Part shown: positions 13,201 through 24,425 of the stretch, piece after piece
Numbering within the stretch: the stretch's first letter is position 1
Layout: each line of letters starts with the position of its first letter
Assembly: GCA_023238725.1 (NCBI GenBank)
Contig: CM041537.1
Span: 29,670,009-29,734,008 of the forward strand
Direction: 5' to 3'
Origin: Scortum barcoo
Taxonomy: Eukaryota > Chordata > Actinopteri > Centrarchiformes > Terapontidae
DNA: 64,000 bases
The notes under the pieces: generated by a model
Database searches by the model: none
What the model was told of the DNA's origin: nothing
What the model saw: only the letters and a program-made list of their open reading frames with translations
Made by a program: the position numbers and the translations under genes

Positions 13201-15250
13201 GGCTTCCAACATGGTCAGATGGCACCTAGTACAAGCTTGTTTCCAGCACAACCCCTCCCTAAGATGCAGACCAATAGAAACACTGATGCACAGTGTTTTG
13301 AAAATGGAGAAGTCATTTTCTAGCTATGCATCATTTCCCTGTTTGGTACATTATCACACCATCAGACTGCAAACTGCAGTATTGCTCCGATACGCAGATG
13401 ACAGTTTGTGATTGCTCTGCTAAATACTTATTTGTCACCCACATAGGAAGTGGAATCACATCCTTTTTAGGAACAAGTGTAGGCAAACTTTTCTGCACGT
13501 CCTATCAAATATGGGCCATTAGTTTAGTGTTACCACCCGTCCTGTTTCAACACATTCATGAGCTAATGCAAGCAGTGATTGGGACCTTTAAGTGCCTTTG
13601 GATTATTTTAGCATGAATACTAAACTTATAAAACATGCTGAAAACACGTGTGGACAGAAAACACGATTCAACCCGCATTTTTTAATTTATCTATTTTTTA
13701 TGTGGCCAAAGCCTGGAGCTGGTTATCTAAAACTGTAGAATGTTATTTTTCTATTTTATTTCTGTCTGTACTTATCCTGTTGTTTTCAAAGATACAACAT
13801 GTTCGTTATGAAATGAAACAAAATATAAATGAAGAGGGCTTCTATTTCATCAGATGTCATAGTGCTGGCACACACAAAAAAAGTTTTTGTAATTGAATGT
13901 GTCATTCAGTGTAAGCATCTGGAAAAAAACTGAATGCATGTAGAATATTTGGTGCACTTTAAAACTCTGAAAATGTTTTTTTCTAAAATATACATGGAAT
14001 TTGAGGAGAGAAATCAAGAGAAAGGCCATTCCATCCTAATTTTACAAAAAAAAGTTGTTAGTAGTTTTATTTGCTGAAATCTTGTACTATTTGTAACTGA
14101 GGGTCTTATTGCAACAGCAAAAATACAGCGAGGAAATTAAACTCTAAAGAGAATTGCTATTTTTTGTATCACGTCACAAAAGAATTTGAGCCTAGAGGAT
14201 TATGGAACATTTTTCGTGGAATGACACATTACTGTTGAGTTTGCCAAATGTTGTTTAATTTGTTGCTTTAAGGAGCATAAGTATTCAGGTTAAAAAAAAA
14301 AAAAACAAGTGTCATCCCTACTTGAAAAATATTGTCTTAGTTTCTTAATATTGTCCTACCCTAGACATGAGAGTGTGCAAACCTCCCACAATTGTCACAA
14401 AATAATGTAACAGTATTGAGTTGGCACAACTCCTTTAACAACAGATAAGTAAAATCATTTAAGATGACGATAACAAACGATGGGTTACATTTATCAAATC
14501 TACCCTCCAGTGATATATACTGTACAAACCAAGCCTCACGTGTCTTGATTACACTTCGATAAACTGTGAGCATAAGTGAGAATAAAGTGTGTGAATTTAA
14601 ATCATCACTGAAAATGTGTGTGCAGAAGTGATCATATACAGCCAGCATGTCTCATCTCACCGCACCAGTTTGAACAACTGGCTGCACCTGAAGCTGAACC
14701 TCCATCATGGACTTCATTTTATGTGACACATTTAACTGCAAAAACTGATACTGGCGCTGGCAGCAACTCAGCAAACTCTTGGTCCAGAGGCCTGGTTGGT
14801 GCACCTTTATGCCCTGTGGTGCAGATCATAATTGATGTTTTCATCTCATTTTAGATGATACACAAGGGAAGGCTGAATTAAAATGTAAAAAAAATGACAT
14901 ACCCTCCCCCTCTGATGACCACCCCTCCATCCACAGTCCTTCTGACCTTTGGAACTGGGGAGTTGTGATTGAAGCTGAAATCTGATATTTTAAAATCTGA
15001 ACATTAAAAAATAATATATTTAAAAATATTCAACACATCAGTGGATAAAGAAATATAGCTACACAGACAGTGGTTTAACTTTATTCAAACTGAAGTGAAG
15101 CAAACTAAGCCAAGGTAAACCTCACTGTTAACAGTAGTGGATTGAAGAAGGATCTGAAGGGGCTGTCAATTGATACAGACTAATCGATCGATAGAAATCA
15201 ATAGTCTGATCGACTTGTGCGTAAATGTGACAGGCAGCCAGCGACAGATA
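10291..15250. other. Gene-free region upstream of the CpG block
   Basis: No supported gene. It contains the possible regulatory block at 11748-11890, an octamer at 12167-12174 and a pyrimidine-rich stretch at 11915-12000. Confidence 0.6.
11748..11890. promoter_or_regulatory. Possible conserved non-coding element upstream of sox13
   Basis: A compositionally balanced block in repeat-rich DNA with homeodomain-type cores (GGCTAATTG, GTTAATTGTTG) and a near-palindromic GGCCATTGATGGC. It has no open frame worth considering. It lies about 3.5 kb upstream of the CpG block. Conservation cannot be tested here. Confidence 0.25.
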
Positions 15251-15329
15251 ATCATTTTGTTTTTCAGTCTCCGTCTCTGTGAGCCAGCCGCCACCTGGAA
15301 ATCAGTCCCTCTCCCTTTAAGTGGGAGGT

Positions 15330-15625
15330 GAGCGGCAGGGCTGCGGACGGTGAGTGTTGGAGAGCAGAGCAGCGCGCACAAAGTCACCGGGACGGAGTGA
15401 CTGAGGGAGCGGGGCCGCGCCGTCTCCAAACGCTTTACGCACCGCAGCGCCGCTCCGTCATCTCACCGACATCCAGCCCGAGCCCCCTCTGCTCTCCGGA
15501 GGAAGAAGTCTGTCCCGAAGCACCGAGCTTTGACTGCGGTGAGGGATTAAAGCGGGAGGAAGAGGAGGAGGACGGAAGTTTCTTTTTTTTTCTTCTCGTG
15601 GAGAGCTCAGTGCGCACGGGGACTG
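15330..15625 (+). promoter_or_regulatory. sox13: CpG-rich block and probable first non-coding exon of sox13
   Basis: This is the most CpG-dense stretch of the window (cgcgcac, gccgcgccg, gcagcgccgc), surrounded by AT-rich DNA. It ends with the donor GGGACTG|gtgagtg at 15625/15626. A second weaker donor (GACTGCG|gtgagg) lies near 15538. No conserved reading frame was recognised. Because the first sox13 coding exon starts one base before its ATG, an upstream non-coding exon must exist, and this block is the best candidate, about 21 kb away. Confidence 0.55.
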
Positions 15626-16863
15626 GTGAGTGACGGCCCGATCACATATCTTAAAACGCGCCTCATGTAAAAAGCCTGGTCCTGTACTAACACTTTAGAC
15701 GTGAGGGAGCCGTGCACAGCAGACAACCCACTGCAGGTCTCTGTTTGTGTCACGCAGCTTTTGCTTTCAAAACTTCCAGACCTGTCTTCAGTTTCAGGAC
15801 CTGTCATGTTGTCGATTGTGATCAAACTGTCAGCTGAAATGGGACATTATCGGGACAGCCCACCTCATCCGTTTAGTTCAAACTTGCATAAACTTCAGCC
15901 TTTGCTTTCCCTCATCGTAATGCAAACACACCACCCAGTTTAATCTGGCCGAGCCTCGTCCTCTCTCTCCCCGCTGTCCTCCACCAACAACTCCATCCAC
16001 TCTTTCACTCTCTCCTGTGGCATCTTGATTTTTTACCCCCCTCAACTGCCAGAAATGAGAGGCTGATAAAGCTGCATGCTGGCTGCTCACACAACATCTA
16101 GTGTGGGGAGATGATGGTATGATGAGGATGATGATGATGTCAGTTGTGTTGGCAGATGCAAATGAGCAGATATCAGCAGGTTAACCGAGAATAGGTACAG
16201 GCGTCAACATTTTACCAAAGGCTTCAACACCTTTTTTTCTTGTTCACTTCAGCTGATTTGCTGCTGAAGTTTAGGAGTGCAACGGAATAATTAGAACTTC
16301 ATCAAGTTTCAGAGTACTGTGAATGTTCCTAGTGGTCACACTTTGAGAGGATAACATCAAGGAGCACTTGAACAGGGTGAAATGGTGACTCTTGCTGCAC
16401 AGAGTGGCCACAATGTATACAGTGTGTTTGAAGCATGGGAGCGTTGTGGGTCAGCGGTGCCAGGGGTCCTACCCAAACGTCTTCAGGGAGGGTACGGGGC
16501 AGGGGAATTAAGGCTCTGTGGCCGAATGTGGATCAGAAGTGAGGCTGTCTTGGTGGGTACACTGTGGGTGTTGAGAGACAACAGATCTGAGAGCAGTTCA
16601 GAGGTGATGCATCCATCGCTCTCAGCACAGAGTACGCAGCGTCTAAAAGCTTGTGAGCATCGTGCCACAGTGGGGGTCCTACTGAATGGTGAACTTGTAA
16701 ATTTATATGTGTATGTGTGCGTGCGCTCGTCTTCACAGTGGCTGGCTGCATACAAAGCTGTCCGTCAGTGGGGAGTCCCTGACCTTTCTCTCCGTCAATC
16801 TTCTTTCTTTGCTCATTGGCTCTTCGCTCCCATCCTCGGACCCCCTACTGCTGCCACCACGAC

Positions 16864-16902
16864 TTTTCTTTCTTTCTTTCTTTCGTTCTTTCTTTCTTTC
16901 TT
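16864..16902. repeat. (CTTT)n microsatellite
   Basis: About nine tetranucleotide units with one CGTT interruption. Confidence 0.95.
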
Positions 16903-17551
16903 GGGCTACTTTGAAGGCCAGTAACATCTCTACATCCTGCAATTGCACACTCTCCCATCATGCCCTTTGATCTCCACGACAACAGGACAGACCGGTGCGG
17001 ATGTAAAGCAAAGAGCTTGTCTGTCAGCACCACTGTATAGTATTAGTATGCATACACCTCCTCTTGTCCTCTCTCACACACTCAGGATAGTCTCCAGTAG
17101 GTACTCCCCTCCGCCCCCATCCCTCAACCCCCTGAGCTTTGTCTCCCAGGTGAATGGGTTCATGTAGGATGAAAGGTGACTCTGCCTGCGTCAGTTGGGT
17201 TGAGTGCCATCACGTTTTACGTCACACAGCCGTAGGTCGTACTAGTTTCCAATTGACTGGTAGGTGTCTGTTAAAATCATACATCAGAACTCTTCTACTA
17301 CTACTCCACTGTTTATTAGACTTTTTTAAATCTGAAGTTATAATAAACCCCGGGTAACCTCGAGTACAGGGGAGCCACAGAGCTAAGTACCTGATATTCA
17401 TAAATAAATAAATAAGTAAGCAGCTCTTCCCACTGCCTTAAAAGTATTCCCAAATCCCCTAACACTCTTCTAGATGAAATGAAAAATGAAAAAAATCTAG
17501 TTTCTGGCTTCCTGGACAGGAATTGTTTTTCATCCAAATGTTTAGAGGTGG

Positions 17552-17573
17552 TTTTTTTTTTTTTTTTTTTTTT
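17552..17573. repeat. Poly(T) tract
   Basis: About 22 consecutive T. Confidence 0.95.
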
Positions 17574-20500
17574 GTGAAAAGAAAATACCTTCAGAACAGC
17601 AGTATGTGTTGTTGAGATTCTTACGTGTTTATTTTGAGGAAAACCGGATGCTCAGCTAAGTAACGGCAATTAGAGCAAGACCAACGAATCAATATAGGCA
17701 GCTCATTGTGGATTCATCTGTATCAGTATGTGTCAGCTGATGACAGACATTTCAGTGCAGAGATGTACCAAGTCATTTAGAGACAGCTGTTTGTCCATCA
17801 GAGGGCATGGACCAGATGGGTGTTTACATTAAAAAATGTATTACTTTTCACCTTTTTCCTAAGCAGCCATGTTAAAATGATTATAGTACTCTTTGCAGCA
17901 CTCCATGATATAAAATGATAGGCTACACCCCACCTGTTATTTTTCACATCTGGACACCTAGTCATGTGTTATGTGTATTTGTCATAAGTATGTTGAAGTG
18001 AGAGTATGTGTGTGCACCATGTCCTATACATCAAATGTCTCCAAAAGGGCAGCAGAGCAGACAAAGGTTTTTTCCCCTCTCTCCTCCTGACCTCCTATAT
18101 CCTCTGGACATTGTTCTCTGAATCCTATTGAACCAGGAGTCCACAAAGAAACACCACAATGGAGAAGAATGCTGTGCGTGTAAGTGTGTGCGTATACTCC
18201 TCAGCTTCTGCTGTAGCGCAGTGTGAGGCCAAGCCAATCACACAGAACAGTAGTGGGTTCGAGGGAAGCCTTATGAAACCCTCTGGCTGCATTGTCTCCT
18301 TTAGAAGACTCACAAGAAGTGTGAGCGCTACAACACTCAGCTGGTTGACTGACTGACAAACACGCTGACAGTCAAGTCACGTCCCAGACTGAAACTTCAG
18401 ACTACTCAGCATCAGGACAGCATCTTCATTTAGCTCAAGCATTTTACTCTTTGCACTGCTTATTAATAGGCTACTAAACACTAACAGACTGATTGGGGGT
18501 AAAGCTGGGTGAAAATTTCAAAATCATTGTATATTCACTTTCAGCTGGAGCCATAGTATGACGTGTGTATGAAGTGTGTTATCATTCTACAGATTTGGGC
18601 TGCATGTTTAAAAGCTTTCTGGCCCAACTTCATCTTTAGAACACTGAGAACATTTAAAGTGTGACTGACAGTGAGATCACTGTGTGCTCACATAACTTTT
18701 TTTCATTTATATTTTCGTAAGCAAATTTTAGAGGTACAGAAAAAAGTCTTTCTGAGTAGACCTCATGCTGCTGAATAGAAAAAAAGTCCTAGTAAGAGTT
18801 AGTATTATTGTTATTGCACTGGGATCCATTTATGAATCCATCAACAGGAAGGTGCAACTACTGTGAATAATTTTTTCAAGTAAAAATAGGTTTTCTTTGT
18901 CTTATGTGATAGTAGTGAGGATGTATTTGCATTTTTGACTGTTAGCCAGACACAATTATCCTCTGATAGAAAAGAACTGGTAGGTGCAGCTGTATTTTCT
19001 TGATGAAAGATGCTGTGGGGCTGGTGACAGTGGTTTGTCAATTATAAATTTGCACTTTCACATATAAAATTCATGTTTCTATTCAGGCTCAGAAGTGGCA
19101 AAGATATTTCTCTTCAAATGTGTGAGTGAAAAAGAGGATATAGTGGGATTATTCAGGTTAATTCTTCACTATGTTCTTGATAAGAGCGTGGTATCACAGT
19201 TGGTTTCTATGCCTCACAATGTCCTCTTTTGCATTATGAAACAGCCTGTTCTCGTCATGTTGAGCTTTATGACCCATGGACATGTAGTCTTTAATGATTC
19301 TGTCACAGACAGGATCCAGTACATTTAGTGGAAGTGCTGAGAAAATTCTTTTTATAAGAGCTGTCTAATGTGAGAACGCCTCGGTCATCTTTAAGTATTA
19401 AGACGCACCTCTTCTTCACTTTTGTTATCTTTGAGGCAAACGGTGCAACAAAGAGCTGCAATTCTAAGCAGAGATGTTAAACATGTCAGGAGAAGCTCCT
19501 AGAATTAATCTCTTTGTGAAAGAAGCACAAAGATGTTGCCTCATCTTAACATCTCTCGTCGTTCTTTACAATACTTTTTAAAGGCACTTTCCACCTGTTG
19601 CCTTGGTCGACGAAGAAAAAAAAGGTGACTTTAAGAACTTAGAAAACACACACACACACCCACACACAAGCGTACCCACTCTGGCTCATGCTGGGCGGGT
19701 GATAAAATGCAAGTCTCGGGCCACTCTCAGAGACACCTACAGACAGCAGCCACACACACACAACCCTGTGAGCATCTACACACCTCCAAGGTAAGATTCC
19801 TGCTTTACACACGCAAATTCTTTGCTTGCCTCTCTGCTTGCAAGGTGAAATACCTTGTCAGCTTTTCTCGTCTTTGTTTTTTCTATTTTGTGCGTGTATG
19901 AAAGCAGTAAGGTAGTATTTGCATGTTTAGGTTTCTATTCTAAAAAAGATGAAGATTAAACAGGGATTTGAAGTAACTGTTTGGAAGATCTCATTCTGTC
20001 CTGCACATGTCCTTGCAAAGTGCCTTTGCACTCTGCCTGCTGTGCTTTGAATGTGCACTCACTCGTCCATGAATGCTGTCATAAGCTCATAATAACGCAC
20101 TAATAATGCAGAAGTAAAGCCCGCGCTTTCAGCCATGGCAGGCTATTTATCAACAGCTGTAAATCAGTATAAAGGAGAAAGAACGGAAACGTTGCCCTGC
20201 ATTTCTCAAGCCAGTTCTGAACCCTTTCTAATCCCTTTAAAAAATGTAAAGAAAAAAAAAACATGAGAGTTTTCTGAACTTTTCCTACGTGTATGCACGC
20301 CTGTGTTAAATGCATGTGGGTTCATTTAGCACGCAATGTCAAAATACAAGCTCCTACAGGACTAAGGTGTGTTTCATTAAATATAGAGTTGAGAGGGAAG
20401 CTTTTGTTGGGAAGTATGTGTTTTTTTAAGTTCTGATGTTTGTCAGTAGCATAACTACGGGTTTCTTTTGTCTCACTGGTCCCATTATGCTCGTCACATC

Positions 20501-21117
20501 ACAGCCCTGGATTGTTTAGCATACAAGACATGAATGAGCAGGTTTATATGTGACAGGGAAACACTGTAAACTCTGCCTCTCAATTTAAGGAGCCTTCAGA
20601 GAGAACAAAGACTAAAATCTCATGAGAGGATTTTGTGTTGCTGTGATCTTGATAAATGTGAGAGCTTAAATGAAAAAAAAGTGTGAGTGAGTTGGATGGA
20701 GACCTAATTAAGATGATTGTGTCATAAATTAGTAGGATTAATGGGTGTATTGATCACACTTAGAGGCATTTTGACATTTCACGCTCCACTCTAGCCTTTT
20801 GATACGTTTCAGCTGCTTTTTACTACTTTTCCAGCGTTAACCATCAGATTTGCATTGCCATCAGAGAAGAGCTCACAAACAGATGTCGTTTTGTTTTGCC
20901 GTGACTGAAGATAAAGGTATGATCGGCTTGTTGCCATCCTTTTTCCAGCCGATTTGTTTATTTCTGCACCGATCATGAGAATTCACAAACACTCTATTGA
21001 TACATGAACTCTGCATGCACAAATAAAAACATAACCTTCCTGGTTCATTTACATGACTTTCCCCCGAACGCAAACAACACAGCTCTGTTTCCCTGTGAAA
21101 CCTTAAGTAGATTTAAT

Positions 21118-21140
21118 AAAAAAAAAAAAAAAAAAAAAAA
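21118..21140. repeat. Poly(A) tract
   Basis: About 23 consecutive A. No retroposed sequence was recognised upstream. Confidence 0.95.
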
Positions 21141-21207
21141 CAAGACACAAGACTCCCACTCTATGACTGGTTGTTATTTGTGTGTGCGTTGTGTGCACAC
21201 GTGTGTT

Positions 21208-21273
21208 TGGTCATTTGCAAATGACCAGAGACCGTTTGTTTGCCCCACAGCAGTGCAGAGGTATGATTTGCAT
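21208..21273. promoter_or_regulatory. Palindrome plus octamer site in sox13 5' intron
   Basis: TGGTCATTTGCAAATGACCA (21208-21227) is a perfect 20-bp palindrome containing ATTTGCAAAT, a C/EBP- or POU-like core. A perfect inverse octamer ATTTGCAT follows at 21266-21273. The spacing suggests a compact factor-binding module. Confidence 0.35.
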
Positions 21274-22103
21274 TTCTTTTTAAAATCAGTGAAATCTAAA
21301 GCGACAGTAGACCATTATGTGCCTGCTTTGTATAAGTTGGTTTCTTGTTTGACTCTAACATTTATGGTGTATAAGTAACATATAAAAGGTTTGCTCTTTT
21401 ACACTTCTACACTTTAAACTGTGACTATGTCTCATCAGAACTTACATTCTTCTTTCTTTCAGTGAAGTTCAATCACAGCATTTGTATAAGATAGCTTCTT
21501 TTATATATATTTAGTACAGTCCAGAATTTTCTCACACTTTCACTTAATTTTGCAGATTATTTGGCTAAATGATTGTTCTGTTAAGTCATTATGAGCCACT
21601 GTACCTTGTATGTGTATTCACAACAATGCCATTGAACATCAGGTTAAGTCTTGTTCACATAAGTCATGTAGGAGGACACAGACATTGTCCGGTTGGGTCA
21701 TGTAATATTTATTCTTAATAAACCTATGTTTTTTCAAGACACTGTGATTATAAAGAACTCATTTCAACAATTCCCATGCCGTGAAAAATCCTGCATGCCT
21801 TTTTTTACTTGCCCCCGTCCCCAGCTAATATCCGCTTCAGGAAGATTTATTTATAGGAAGACTTATTTTGTAGCATGGAGGAAACTTTTCCAACACAACT
21901 TCAGAATTAGGATAAGAAACATTTCCCTTGCCGGTTGAGCTGGTTATCTTTCTTCAATAATGTGGAAATTACTTGTGAATGCAACATTGACATGTCATCA
22001 CCTTTTAAGTTATAGATATAATATAATATATTATATAGTTATAAGATAAGTTAAGGCATAACGAACTCATTCGCAAACAGTTAATCATCTCCACATCCAG
22101 TAA

Positions 22104-22214
22104 GTCCAATATTCTGCTTCTTCCTGCTCTGTTTTTGGTCTTCACCACCTCCTGAGGGAAATAGCTCTTTAGCTGCTAAATGCTCCACTATGTTCACCAG
22201 CTGCTCTCTAACTG
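22104..22214 (+). repeat. Dispersed repeat family A, copy 1
   Basis: It shares gtccaatat.., gctctgtttttggtctt, cacctcctgagggaaatagc and gctgctaaatgctccactat with copies at 40128 and 46145. It is the longest-looking copy; similarity may continue beyond the stated end. No terminal inverted repeats were identified. Confidence 0.7.
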
Positions 22215-22821
22215 TGTCTGTGTGCTCAGCAGATAGACTACTATTGCTTTTTACTGCTTTTTCTCTTAAAACGAGGCTGTGAAAGCGCTGAGAGTGAACT
22301 ACAACAGTAAAGTTGTGTGCAGACAGATAAACAATGAGGTGAAACTCCATTAAGGTGCCGTCACTTCATAACAAGGAGCGACCCTCTTCCACAATATGTA
22401 TGGTTAGTTGATACATTCTTATTATGAATATCAGTTATAGCTGCTTTCAGTACTGTATACATTTACAGAACTAATTCATGCTCCCCCATTACTGTTCTTT
22501 TTTCATGTTCATGGCCCTACTTTCATCTTTCTTTCTTGCCTCCTGAATTGGCATTTCTATTTGAATTGACTCACTCTTTTGCCATTGCTTAAAAAGAACT
22601 GACAAAAGAGATTTAAAAAAAAAGCAGTGTTCCTCCTGTGTTTTCCTATTTTCAGACACTATCCATATATATCCGCTGTGTAGTCAGGTCTGTGGGCCGG
22701 CCTGTGTGTGAAGCCAGGCAGCTTGTCATTACTGTGGTCAGCCAGCAACTTCAGACATGATCTCCAGCTTATTGAAGCTGGTTAAGACCTATGGCACTAA
22801 GTTGTTTGTAGTATAAGCGGC

Positions 22822-22874
22822 TGACACACACACATGTACACACACACACACACTCACACACACACACACACACA
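22822..22874. repeat. Imperfect (CA)n microsatellite
   Basis: CA repeats interrupted by TGTA and CT units. Confidence 0.9.
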
Positions 22875-23165
22875 AGCAAAGACCTCTTGCGGTTTCTCAA
22901 TGCTGAGATGAACAGGCCCTCAGCAGAATCACCTGTTGTGCTCCCTACTGCTCAAAGGCGTTTCCATAGTAACACCCCAGAGCCCTGGCCCCTTGGTCTA
23001 TAAGACCCTCAGCAAACATAGACCCCGACCACCATTACAAACTCCATAAAACACACGCGCACGCACACACACATAGGTTGCACACACGTGGGTGCTCTCA
23101 AGAAGCAGCAGTGAATGGAGTGATGAGGATATAAAGTGTGCCAGGCGAGACATTGTGAGAGTTGG

Positions 23166-23735
23166 GCCTCCTTTGTCTGAGCTAGCCTGAAGGAGCGGGG
23201 GGTGGAAAGGGAGTTGGGGTGGGGGTGCTTTGTGAAGGAAGCAGAAAAAAAGTGGCCTTCATACACATCCTTTCTTCCCTTTCTCTTGGGTGGCTATCTC
23301 TTTATTGGGAGTGTGTTTTGCGCCCCTCCTCCTCCTCCTCCTCTATGTTGCCAGGGGGCCTCCTTTGGAGCTAGCCTGAAGGACGGGGTGGAAAGGGAGT
23401 TGGGGTGGGGAGTGCTTTGTGAGAGAGAACAGAAAAAAGGGATGAGAAGGAGGGAGGAATGAAAAGAAAAATGGATGCCTTCACCTACTTCTGACAAGAG
23501 AATCCTTTCTTCCCTTTCTCTTGTTCTATCTCTTTATTGGGAGTGTGTTTTGCGCCCCTCCTCCTCCTCCTCCTCTATGATAAATGCCACAGTAGCCTTT
23601 CGCTAGCCGCCACAATAGGCGACCTGTTTCAGAGAACGAGAGGGGGAGAGAGAGAGAAAGAGGGATGAGAAGGAGGGAGGAATGAAAAGAAAAATGGATG
23701 CCTTTTAACCTGTGCTTCTGAAAAGCAAGAGAATA
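23166..23735 (+). repeat. Locally triplicated segment
   Basis: Copy A (23166-23347) and copy B (23358-23579) both run from gcctcctttg..gagctagcctg through ggaaagggagttggggtggg, tctctttattgggagtgtgt and (CCT)n to ctctatg. Copy B contains an extra block (about 23437-23505: gggatgagaaggagggagga, then aatgaaaagaaaaatggatg) that recurs as partial copy C at about 23661-23735. The copies are close to identical over long stretches. Confidence 0.8.
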
Positions 23736-23857
23736 AAGCGGCCGTGACTAAAACCAGAGTCCTGTTCTCCTCTCTTCTTCTCTGTGCCCCTCGCTGTCGC
23801 TGTGAAGGGCGCAGTTGTGTCATCAGCCTATTTATACATCTTATTTATAAAGCCTTT

Positions 23858-23899
23858 GAGAGAGAGAGAGAGAGCGAGAGAGAGAGAGAGAGAGAGAGA
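23858..23899. repeat. (GA)n microsatellite
   Basis: GA repeats with one GC interruption, just after the triplicated segment. Confidence 0.95.
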
Positions 23900-24357
23900 A
23901 TTGAAACTGAGAGAAACTGTAGTAGAGCCTGTAGTAGAGCAGGATGGAAGCACATCTTATTTATAAAGCAGACATGTTTAACACATAATTGTGACCACTT
24001 TTAACACATCCATAATATTAAAGGTGGAGTCCTGATCGATCCAAACTCCATCAGAAAACAAGCATTTTAAAACTTGTTTGCTTGTTGTGTTGCAGACAGA
24101 CCTGACAAAGATTAACTCACCAACTTACTAAATACAGTGAATATTTATTGACTTTGACACAGCAGCTATGAAACTGCCACTCACAGACAGATAAAGAAGT
24201 GAATATTCACAATAAACACTGATGATCCTGTGGTCAAACTCACTGTTGTCCTGTGCACGAGCACGAGATGTGTTGCTCGGTTTTGAATTTTACAGATCCC
24301 GGTCTGTGTATGAACAGTGGATTTTTTTCAGCACATACATGGACAGCTAGTGGAGGA

Positions 24358-24425
24358 GATCAAGAATCAAGAATCAAGAATCTTTATTGTCATCATGTTT
24401 TCACATAATGAAATTAAGATTGAAT
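24358..24425 (-). mobile_element. LINE 3' end with heptamer tail
   Basis: On the - strand this reads aatttcattatgtg, then ...gacaataaagattcttgattc with the tail unit ATTCTTG repeated about three times. A short conserved 3' end followed by a tandem heptamer instead of poly(A) is the hallmark of L2/CR1/Rex1-type retrotransposons. Only the extreme 3' end is present. Confidence 0.55.

Noticed and set aside
13199..13411. A YADDSL-like string suggesting a reverse transcriptase
   Set aside because: The neighbouring residues do not match any reverse transcriptase motif order, so it is likely coincidence.
16382..16924. A 180-codon open frame, the longest ATG-initiated single-exon frame I noted
   Set aside because: No recognisable domain. 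It runs into a (CTTT)n microsatellite that writes a Phe/Leu/Ser repeat, has no supporting splice structure and is probably chance in an intron.
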